Of a stretch of DNA of 5,601 nucleotides, positions 1 through 5,451 are shown one piece after another. Below the pieces are notes generated by a model. That model searched no databases. It had not been told where the DNA came from and was given only the letters and a program-made list of their open reading frames with translations. The first letter of the stretch is position 1, and every line of letters begins with the position of its first letter. Made by a program: the position numbers and the translations under genes. The stretch is from an uncultured Odoribacter sp. (GTDB taxonomy: Bacteria > Bacteroidota > Bacteroidia > Bacteroidales > Marinifilaceae): NCBI GenBank assembly GCA_947039985.1, contig CAMRAP010000122.1, positions 1 to 5,601 on the forward strand, given 5' to 3'.

Positions 1-182
1 TTGACAACCCAAGTTGTATCCTCTGTCACTGGAAAAATGACATCAATATTCTCACGTTCCTGTCCTATACTAAACGCCTCTGAATATGCATCTATTTCCA
101 AAAAATCAATATTATCAGCCTTACACCAAGGCGAGATACACATTAATGCAACAAACCACACACATACATTCAATCTACTCAT
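1..182 (-). CDS. N-terminus of an exported protein of unknown function (partial, runs off left edge)
   Basis: On the minus strand an ATG at 182-180 opens a frame that stays open for 60 codons to the window edge. The product begins MSRLNVCVWFVALMCISPWCKA, which looks like a signal peptide: a basic Arg3, a hydrophobic core over about residues 5-17, and a plausible signal peptidase I site after Ala22 (C-K-A before DNID). Cys15 and Cys20 lie in or near this region, but neither sits in a classical lipobox. The following mature segment is acidic and contains DAYSEAFSIG and DVIFPVTEDTTWVV. I do not recognise the family. The gene is transcribed divergently from the PorP/SprF-like gene, with 192 bp between the starts, so the two may share a regulatory region. 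The forward-strand frame over the same bases lacks any protein-like character. Export is fairly well supported; the function is unknown. Confidence 0.6.
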   Translation of the reverse strand, partial: MSRLNVCVWFVALMCISPWCKADNIDFLEIDAYSEAFSIGQERENIDVIFPVTEDTTWVV

Positions 183-343
183 AACTTACAATACATTTAA
201 AAATACACATAAAATACCGTAAAAGTAATTATTATTTCATATTCCTTTGTCTTTTTTGTTTTTTTTATTCTTTGTAAGCTAAAGATTACTAATTGCTGAT
301 TTTGATTTTTTATGTTGCTATACGAAAATTCAAAATTATCATG

Positions 344-351
344 TATATTTG
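344..351 (+). promoter_or_regulatory. Candidate Bacteroidota -7 promoter element for the porP/sprF-like gene
   Basis: TATATTTG matches the Bacteroidota -7 consensus TAnnTTTG at every specified position and lies 23 bp before the porP-like ATG, giving a predicted leader of roughly 15-20 nt. No good -33 TTTG element lies at the usual 17-23 bp spacing; the nearest partial match is GTTG at 314-317. In AT-rich DNA an isolated 8-mer is weak evidence. The rest of the intergenic region (183-343) is very AT-rich and contains T-tracts around 246-275, including T6 and T8 runs, with no other recognisable site. Confidence 0.4.
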
Positions 352-374
352 TATGAAATTTCAAAGCATCCATC

Positions 375-1439
375 ATGATCATCACTGCTAAAAGTAGATT
401 TTTACTCTACCTTGTTTTTTTTGCATATACACAAGTCGCATCTGCTCAAGATGTTACATTTTCTCAACCCTGGGAAAATCGGACTTACTATAATCCTGCT
501 TTTGTAGGCTTACAAGAGGGACAATTAAATACTTTAATGACCTATCGAAAACTTTGGCCTAATTTTCCGGGTAATTTTTCTAATATTCATGTTTCTGTTG
601 ATTTAAAAGCACACAATAACTACGGATTGGGACTATATGCTATTTCTAGTGACGAAGGTGGTGGATTTTTAAAGTCCAATACCGTTGGTATGTCTTATTC
701 TTGGAGAGGATATTTCAGTAGAGAAAGAAATATATATTTCCAATTGGGAGTCAAAGGTAGCTTTAGTGATGAGAGATTAGATTTTAACAAGTATGTTTAT
801 TCTGGAAACTTACATGAAATTTATGGTAATATTTTTACAACAACAACTCCTAATAACATTAATGAAAAACAAAATTATTGGGATTTTGGGGCTGGATTTA
901 TGACCTATATCCCTTGGGAAAGACATGACAGAGAGTTTATGCATAATTATATAGGCTTCTCTGTCAGCCATCTAACTCGTCCTAAAGATAATTTAATGGA
1001 AGAAGATTCAAGGATTCCCATGAAAATAGGACTACAATGGCAGGCTTATCTGCGCACAACAGTATATAGTCTAGATAAAAAGAGTAGCCTTTATATTGCG
1101 CCTGGAGTATTTTTTGAAAATCAAGGAGAAAAACTGCTTTCTTCCTCTTCTTTTAATAATATTATGGTTGGAACTGACCTCATTACCGACCCATTTTTCG
1201 GGGGAATTTGGTACAGCTCACAACTATTAAACAGTTCCAAAGAAAACTATAAAGCGCTCACTTTTAAATTAGGACTAAAGTTAAATTCTAACAACAAAAC
1301 ATTAGAGTATCGATTAGCCTATTCGTATGATATGTCACTTGGAAACTTAGTAAAATCAACAGAAGGTTCACATGAAATCAGTTTTAATATCGCATACAAA
1401 TTCAATGCTAGATACAAATACAATATCTTTTCTTTCTAA
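375..1439 (+). CDS. PorP/SprF-family outer-membrane protein (type IX secretion associated)
   Basis: The 354-residue product starts with a signal peptide (hydrophobic residues 8-19, likely cleavage after ASA at 22-24). It is followed by the family hallmark at the mature N-terminus: QDVTFSQ (25-31), then YYNPAFVG (38-45) and a TYRKLWPNFPG stretch. The rest alternates polar and aromatic residues as expected of an outer-membrane beta-barrel, and the C-terminus ends in an aromatic residue after a strand-like ISFNIAYKFNARY. Members of this family insert in the outer membrane; P. gingivalis PorP is a T9SS component, and Flavobacterium SprF is needed for surface delivery of the adhesin SprB. Many genomes carry several paralogues, and no porK/L/M/N genes follow here, so this is probably an accessory, cargo-associated paralogue rather than core porP; that part is inference. 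It overlaps the next gene, suggesting co-transcription and possibly translational coupling. Confidence 0.9.
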   Translation: MIITAKSRFLLYLVFFAYTQVASAQDVTFSQPWENRTYYNPAFVGLQEGQLNTLMTYRKLWPNFPGNFSNIHVSVDLKAHNNYGLGLYAISSDEGGGFLKSNTVGMSYSWRGYFSRERNIYFQLGVKGSFSDERLDFNKYVYSGNLHEIYGNIFTTTTPNNINEKQNYWDFGAGFMTYIPWERHDREFMHNYIGFSVSHLTRPKDNLMEEDSRIPMKIGLQWQAYLRTTVYSLDKKSSLYIAPGVFFENQGEKLLSSSSFNNIMVGTDLITDPFFGGIWYSSQLLNSSKENYKALTFKLGLKLNSNNKTLEYRLAYSYDMSLGNLVKSTEGSHEISFNIAYKFNARYKYNIFSF

Positions 1440-2139
1440 AGATAGCCTCTCTCAGATGGATAGTGTTCAATCCGAGGTGTTGGCTATTACACATCATTTG
1501 GCAAACTCTCCTTTGCCAGAAAATAACTATTTGATAGGGGAACTTGTTTATGCTATCATTTTCATCATTGCATTTGCATTTATTCGATTAAGAGGTAAAA
1601 ATTTATTTCTGAATTTATTAAATGTAGTTTTCAAGAGAAAAAAGGTAGAGACTATTTTAAACGAAGGAATCTCTTCCAATTTATTTAATTATATACTATC
1701 ATTATCACTCTCATTTTCAGTCATTTCTGGATGTATCTCAACTCTTTTCTGCGACTTTTTTCTAAGTATTTATACTCTTTATACATTTACAGCTCTTCTG
1801 ATTTACCATTTTACACTACTTTTCCTTATTCGTTTGTTGGGCTGGACTTTTAATTCCCAAAATACAGCAGCTGAGACAACTATTAATCTATGGACATATC
1901 ACATTATCATAGGTTTAGCAGTCTCTCCATTTGTACTTTCTAGCTTTTTTGTTCAACATTTTGCCGTCGAATCCTTGCTTCAAATAACTGCATTTAGTTT
2001 AGCTTTTTTACTCCTTGTTAAATTTGCTAGGTTAATTGAAATATTATTCATCCATAGAGTTTCAATTTTATATATGATTTTGTACCTTTGTGCCTTCGAA
2101 ATTATGCCACTACTCATCGTGTATAAAATAGTAGTATAA
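1405..2139 (+). CDS. DUF4271 polytopic inner-membrane protein
   Basis: This is an uncharacterised integral membrane protein of about 244 residues. From the ATG at 1405, a soluble Ser/Asp-rich N-terminus (1-42, with DSLSQMDS at 13-20) precedes about six hydrophobic segments, roughly 43-60, 93-117, 122-145, 163-183, 190-206 and 219-240. A basic KRKK lies at 77-80 in the first loop. Family hallmarks are GWTFN (146-150) and the C-terminal signature YLCAFEIMPLLIVYK (227-241). DUF4271 proteins are commonly encoded beside hemD in Bacteroidota, as here, but I know of no established biochemical role. The start is uncertain: ATGs at 1372, 1405 and 1456 are all in frame. I chose 1405 because it keeps the DSL-rich N-terminus usual for the family while limiting overlap with the PorP-like gene to 35 bp; 1456 would remove the overlap altogether. 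No Shine-Dalgarno sequence decides it. Confidence 0.85.
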   Translation: MLDTNTISFLSKDSLSQMDSVQSEVLAITHHLANSPLPENNYLIGELVYAIIFIIAFAFIRLRGKNLFLNLLNVVFKRKKVETILNEGISSNLFNYILSLSLSFSVISGCISTLFCDFFLSIYTLYTFTALLIYHFTLLFLIRLLGWTFNSQNTAAETTINLWTYHIIIGLAVSPFVLSSFFVQHFAVESLLQITAFSLAFLLLVKFARLIEILFIHRVSILYMILYLCAFEIMPLLIVYKIVV

Positions 2140-2169
2140 AATTGATGATTAATTTAAAACCTTCGTATT

Positions 2170-2931
2170 TTGAAAATTAAAAAGGTACTTGTATCGCAAC
2201 CTGAACCAACAACTGAAAAATCTCCTTACTCAGATTTAGCTGAAAAATATGGATTGAAGCTAGATTTTCAACCCTTCATCAAGGTTGAAGGAGTCTCTGC
2301 CAAAGAATTTCGACAAGAAAGAATCGATGTTCTAGAGCATACTGCTGTCATTTTTACAAGCCGTACAGCTATTGATCATTTCTTTAGAATATGTCAAGAA
2401 TTACGTGTTACTGTTCCAGATACTATGAAATATTTTTGTATATCTGAATCAACAGCATTCTATTTGCAAAAATACATCGTTTACCGCAAAAGGAAAATTT
2501 TCTATGGTGAAAAGAAAGTGGAAGATATGACTAAAATCTTGTTGAAAAACAAGACTGAGAATTTTTTAGTTCCACTTTCAGATATCCACAAAGAAAATAT
2601 TCCTGGTTTATTAGATAAACTGAAATTAAAATATACAAAAGCTATTCTTTATAGAACAGTTGCCAGCGATTTGAGCACTATTACAGCTCTAAAGGAGTAT
2701 CGCATTATTGTTCTTTATACTCCATCAGGTGTTAAATCACTGCTGCAAAATTTCCCTGACTTCGAACAGGATGGCATAGCTATAGCAGCATTTGGAGCAG
2801 CAACTTGGCAAGCTGTTGAAGAATCTGGACTGCGTTTAGATATAAAAGCACCTACCCTACAGTGCCCTTCTATGACAATGGCTATAGAGGATTATATTAA
2901 AAGCTACAACAAGGAAAATAAGATCAAATAA
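2170..2931 (+). CDS. hemD: Uroporphyrinogen-III synthase (HemD family)
   Basis: HemD cyclises hydroxymethylbilane to uroporphyrinogen III, inverting ring D, in the cytoplasm; the product is the branch point to haem, sirohaem and corrinoids. The 253-residue length fits the family's two-lobed fold. Motifs seen are VLVSQP (6-11) at the first strand, FTSRTAI (62-68), FCISES (89-94), the YRT typical of the second lobe (161-163), YTPSGV (183-188) and the C-terminal AAFGAAT...GLRLDIKAP...PSMTMAI. The start is a TTG at 2170: it puts MKIKKVLVSQP at the N-terminus, which is the conserved beginning of Bacteroidota HemD, and no ATG precedes the motif. It lies 30 bp after DUF4271 and 19 bp before rnpA, with no other tetrapyrrole gene nearby. 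HemD sequences diverge strongly and have no invariant catalytic residue, so the family is secure but activity is less so. Confidence 0.9.
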   Translation: MKIKKVLVSQPEPTTEKSPYSDLAEKYGLKLDFQPFIKVEGVSAKEFRQERIDVLEHTAVIFTSRTAIDHFFRICQELRVTVPDTMKYFCISESTAFYLQKYIVYRKRKIFYGEKKVEDMTKILLKNKTENFLVPLSDIHKENIPGLLDKLKLKYTKAILYRTVASDLSTITALKEYRIIVLYTPSGVKSLLQNFPDFEQDGIAIAAFGAATWQAVEESGLRLDIKAPTLQCPSMTMAIEDYIKSYNKENKIK

Positions 2932-2950
2932 TCTGACAATATCCTTTTTC

Positions 2951-3325
2951 ATGTATTCACTTTGCAAATCAGAACGCTTATCTAGTAAAATACTCATTGA
3001 AGAATTAGTTGCTTCTAGGTTTAGCTTTGTGAAATATCCATTTCGTGTCGTCTGTAAAAACTCTTCTTCATTAGGAGAGTTTCCAGCTCGCATAGCTATC
3101 AGTGTCAGCAAAAAAAGATTTAAACGAGCTGTAAAAAGAAATAGAATTAAACGCCTTACTCGAGAGAGTTTTCGCTTAAATAAACCACTTTTTTATAGTC
3201 AAATCAAAGAAGGGACTACCATTGATATTTTATTTATCTATTTGGATAACAGTCTTCCCTCCTATTTAAAAACAGAAAAAGCCATTAAAAGTGCATTAGA
3301 AAAAATTGCACTTTTAATGGCATAA
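2951..3325 (+). CDS. rnpA: Ribonuclease P protein component (RnpA)
   Basis: RnpA is the small basic protein that binds the RNase P RNA and helps it recognise the 5' leader of precursor tRNAs. The 124-residue product has the usual N-terminus (SERLSSK at 7-13), the YPFRVV strand (29-34) that lines the leader-binding cleft, and the diagnostic RNR motif within KRAVKRNRIKRLTRESFR (58-75). A hydrophobic strand, IDILFIYL, follows at 91-98. The ATG at 2951 lies 19 bp after the hemD stop and places the conserved N-terminus correctly. In many bacteria rnpA sits beside rpmH near the origin; here it follows hemD, as is usual in Bacteroidota. The last 14 codons, beyond the conserved domain, coincide with a perfect inverted repeat described separately at 3281-3321. 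Confidence 0.96.
   Translation: MYSLCKSERLSSKILIEELVASRFSFVKYPFRVVCKNSSSLGEFPARIAISVSKKRFKRAVKRNRIKRLTRESFRLNKPLFYSQIKEGTTIDILFIYLDNSLPSYLKTEKAIKSALEKIALLMA
3281..3321. repeat. Perfect 15-bp inverted repeat at the 3' end of rnpA
   Basis: The arms gccattaaaagtgca (3281-3295) and tgcacttttaatggc (3307-3321) are exact reverse complements around an 11-nt A-rich loop. The right arm ends one base before the rnpA stop codon TAA (3323-3325). On the plus strand no T-run follows, so it is not a canonical intrinsic terminator in the direction of rnpA. On the minus strand the hairpin would be followed by TTTTTCTGTTTTT (3280 down to 3268), which does resemble an intrinsic terminator for antisense transcription. 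It could also act in the rnpA mRNA as a stabilising or processing hairpin before yidD. The structure is certain from the sequence; the role is unknown. Confidence 0.85.
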
Positions 3326-3365
3326 ATGGGCTAGCTGCATACGTTCATCAAAAATATATACCCGT

Positions 3366-3596
3366 ATGAAAAAAAAAGCATCTATTTTTCGGTTCATTCT
3401 GCTCATTCCTATTCAATTTTATCAGCTTTGTATATCACCGCTAACACCTGCTAGCTGCCGATATGTACCTAGCTGTTCGCAATATGCAGTAGAAGCAATA
3501 AATAAATATGGCCCATTAAAAGGAGCTTGGCTAACAATAAAGCGCCTACTACGTTGCCATCCTTGGGGAGGTCATGGCTATGACCCTGTTCCTTAA
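3366..3596 (+). CDS. yidD: Membrane protein insertion efficiency factor YidD
   Basis: YidD is a small membrane-associated protein that assists YidC-dependent insertion of inner-membrane proteins. The 76-residue product has a hydrophobic or amphipathic N-terminal helix (about 7-27, FRFILLIPIQFYQLCISPL) followed by the family signature: CRYVPSCSQY (31-40), EAINKYGPLKG (43-53) and KRLLRCHPWGGHGYDPVP (59-76), with the conserved cysteines at 31, 37 and 64. It ends exactly at the conserved DPVP, so it lacks the C-terminal tail that some homologues carry. It sits downstream of rnpA as in most bacteria, but with a 40-bp gap instead of the close packing or overlap common for this pair. No convincing terminator follows in the 118 bp to the next gene, so some read-through is possible. 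Confidence 0.96.
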   Translation: MKKKASIFRFILLIPIQFYQLCISPLTPASCRYVPSCSQYAVEAINKYGPLKGAWLTIKRLLRCHPWGGHGYDPVP

Positions 3597-3665
3597 AAAA
3601 AAGCATGCTCTCATAATGATTTACTAATTTTCAACTCTTGATTTTTAAATTTCAATTATAAAGCG

Positions 3666-3673
3666 TATTTTCG
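3666..3673 (+). promoter_or_regulatory. Weak candidate -7 element ahead of the S41 peptidase gene
   Basis: TATTTTCG differs from the Bacteroidota -7 consensus TAnnTTTG at one position and lies 41 bp before the ATG. A partial -33 match, CTTG at 3637-3640, is 25 bp upstream, slightly too far. The 118-bp gap after yidD makes an independent promoter plausible, but this assignment is tentative. I see nothing else in 3597-3714. Confidence 0.2.
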
Positions 3674-3714
3674 TTAGATCGTATAGTAATCAATTAAGCA
3701 ATACACACACTATA

Positions 3715-5361
3715 ATGAAGACAAAAAAAATTATTTTCTCAGCAATCATCGTAATTATTTTTACTTGTGGACTAACAGCACTAAAAAATGATGATAAAAG
3801 TTTTGAAATTAGCAAGCAGTTAAACATTTTTGCTACGCTTTTCCGAGAAGTCAATCTATTTTACGTGGATGAAGTTAATCCCGCCGATATTGTTTCAAAC
3901 GGTATTAAAGCCATGCTTAAATCCCTTGATCCATACACAGTTTACTACCCTGAATCCCAAATGGAAGATGTGAAATTAATGACAACTGGAGAGTATGCAG
4001 GGATAGGCTCTATCATTAGCCAAAAAGATGGCAATGTCATTATTAGAGAACCTTATAAAAATTCACCAGCAGCCAAAGCAGGACTTCTTCCAGGCGATAT
4101 TATCCTGTCGATAGATGGACATTCTACAAAAGGAAAAACAACAGAAGATGTTAGTGGTATGCTAAAAGGGCAACCCAATAAGGAAATCACAATTAAAGTA
4201 AAACGTAAATACATTGATAAACCTCTGGAAAAGAAAGCTATACGTGAAAAAATACAGATTCCTAGTATCCCTTTTTATGGCTTAGCTGATACTAATACTG
4301 GGTATATCTATTTAAGTAGCTTTACTGATAAGTCGGCTTCAGATGTTCGTAAAGCTGTTATCGACCTGAAAAACAAAGGTATACAATCTTTAATTTTAGA
4401 TTTGCGTGGGAATTCAGGTGGTTTACTAGATCAAGCAGTAGACATTGTTAATTTTTTCGTCCCTAAAAATTCAAAAGTTGTTTATACAAAAGGAAAGCTT
4501 AAGCAATGGGATAAAGAGTATTTTGCAACTAAAAATCCTATTGCACCAGATATGCCATTAGCCATTTTAATTGATCGCTCCTCTGCCTCTGCAGCAGAAA
4601 TTGTTTCAGGAGCACTACAAGACCTTGATAGAGCTGTTGTAATTGGCGAACGTTCTTTTGGCAAGGGATTGGTTCAAACCGTCCGCGATTTATCCTATAA
4701 CACCAAAATAAAGGTCACCACAGCTAAGTATTACATCCCAAGTGGACGATGTATTCAGGCTCTTGATTACTCTCATCGTAATCCTGATGGAAGTGTTGGA
4801 AAAGTTCCTGATTCATTAGTGAATGAATATACCACTCAAAATGGACGAAAGGTATATGATGGTGGTGGTATTGCTCCAGATATAAAAACTAAAGCAGACA
4901 AATTTGCACGAGTGACACAAGAACTTGTTATTCAGGATGTTACATTTGACTTTGTTAGTGATTATGCTCTAAGGAACCCTAAAGTAGCTGATATTCAGTC
5001 ATTTACTATTTCAGAAGAGATTTATAATGAATTCAAGGAATTCCTGAAACAACATCAATTTAGTTATGAAACAGAATCTCAAAAATTGCTTGAGAAATTA
5101 ATTAAAGCGGCAAAAGAAGAGCAGTATTATAGTGACTCAAAGGAGGAAATGGAACAGTTACAAAAATCTTTTTATCACTCTCTAGACAGAGATATGACTC
5201 TTTTTAAAACTGAGATCACTTCATTTCTAGCAGATCAGTTTATCCAACGCTACTATTCATCAGAGGGATTGATTGAATATCAAATAAAGCATGATCAAGG
5301 AATTCTAAAAGCGGTCGAAATACTTGCAAATAAAGAAGAGTATCAACAAATTCTAAACTAA
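3715..5361 (+). CDS. S41-family C-terminal-processing peptidase with PDZ domain
   Basis: This is a serine endopeptidase of the CtpA/Prc type that cleaves envelope proteins near their C-termini, using a Ser-Lys dyad. The 548-residue product has an N-terminal hydrophobic export segment (6-20) that could be cleaved after about Ala22 or stay as an anchor; Cys18 is not in a standard lipobox. A helical region follows, with SLDPYTVYY (70-78). The PDZ domain spans about 93-165, with EYAGIG (93-98) and GLLPGDIILSIDG (123-135). The protease core spans about 195-390: LDLRGNSGG (228-236), catalytic Ser292 in SSASAAEI, and Lys317 in FGKGLVQ with Gln321, at the same 25-residue Ser-Lys spacing as E. coli Prc. 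A charged helical extension of about 150 residues (395-548) completes the protein. Both catalytic residues are intact, so it should be active, in the periplasm. Its substrates cannot be read from the sequence; outer-membrane or secreted proteins are the natural candidates. Confidence 0.95.
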   Translation: MKTKKIIFSAIIVIIFTCGLTALKNDDKSFEISKQLNIFATLFREVNLFYVDEVNPADIVSNGIKAMLKSLDPYTVYYPESQMEDVKLMTTGEYAGIGSIISQKDGNVIIREPYKNSPAAKAGLLPGDIILSIDGHSTKGKTTEDVSGMLKGQPNKEITIKVKRKYIDKPLEKKAIREKIQIPSIPFYGLADTNTGYIYLSSFTDKSASDVRKAVIDLKNKGIQSLILDLRGNSGGLLDQAVDIVNFFVPKNSKVVYTKGKLKQWDKEYFATKNPIAPDMPLAILIDRSSASAAEIVSGALQDLDRAVVIGERSFGKGLVQTVRDLSYNTKIKVTTAKYYIPSGRCIQALDYSHRNPDGSVGKVPDSLVNEYTTQNGRKVYDGGGIAPDIKTKADKFARVTQELVIQDVTFDFVSDYALRNPKVADIQSFTISEEIYNEFKEFLKQHQFSYETESQKLLEKLIKAAKEEQYYSDSKEEMEQLQKSFYHSLDRDMTLFKTEITSFLADQFIQRYYSSEGLIEYQIKHDQGILKAVEILANKEEYQQILN

Positions 5362-5408
5362 TTATATAGACCTAGATTTGGGTGATTCGTCATATAATGA
5401 AGCAACAT

Positions 5409-5451
5409 AAAAAATGGTGGGGTCAAATAATATTGATCCGACCATTTTTTT
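5409..5451. terminator. Bidirectional intrinsic terminator between the convergent S41 peptidase and uvrC genes
   Basis: A ten-base arm aaaaaatggt (5409-5418) pairs exactly with accatttttt (5441-5450). After one G/G mismatch the stem continues with ggtcaa or the like (5420-5426) against ttgatcc (5433-5439), including one G-U pair, leaving a six-nt loop (5427-5432). The T-run at 5445-5451 serves plus-strand transcripts from the peptidase gene. The A-run at 5409-5414 becomes a U-run for minus-strand transcripts from uvrC. The structure overlaps the uvrC stop codon (5452-5450). Confidence 0.88.

Noticed and set aside
1..222. Forward-strand open frame starting with TTG at the window edge
   Set aside because: It is antisense to a better candidate: the minus-strand frame from 182, which has an ATG start and a clear signal peptide. 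The forward product is low-complexity (Thr/Asn/His-rich) with no recognisable domain.
198..227. TAAAAATA and TAAAAGTA (minus-strand TATTTTTA and TACTTTTA) as -7 elements for the leftward gene
   Set aside because: Each lacks the final G of TAnnTTTG, and no -33 TTTG lies at a suitable distance on the minus strand. Near-matches of this kind are expected by chance in such AT-rich DNA.
197..385. Minus-strand open frame across the divergent intergenic region
   Set aside because: It starts inside the PorP-like coding sequence; its composition (Ile, Asn, Lys) reflects AT-rich intergenic DNA and it carries no family motif.
2857..3111. Minus-strand open frame antisense to the hemD-rnpA junction
   Set aside because: It overlaps two genes with secure homology and shows no protein family character.
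3326..3365. ATG-GGC-TAG mini-frame directly after the rnpA stop, and weak AUGGG/CCCGU pairing across the rnpA-yidD gap
   Set aside because: A two-codon frame and a five-base pairing that includes a G-U over a 30-nt loop are too weak to call a leader or control element.
3329..3480. Repeated gctagctgc at about 3330 and 3450, with a related ctagctgt near 3470
   Set aside because: One copy is intergenic and the others encode conserved YidD residues around the first CRY and CSQ cysteines. Nine bases with irregular spacing are likely coincidence.
3597..3640. Terminator directly after yidD (A-run followed by the palindrome gcatgc)
   Set aside because: The run of A precedes rather than follows the only short palindrome, and no stem with a T-run is present on the plus strand.
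4482..4664. Minus-strand open frame antisense to the S41 catalytic region
   Set aside because: It is a shadow of the conserved SSASAAEI and FGKG coding sequence, with no independent support.
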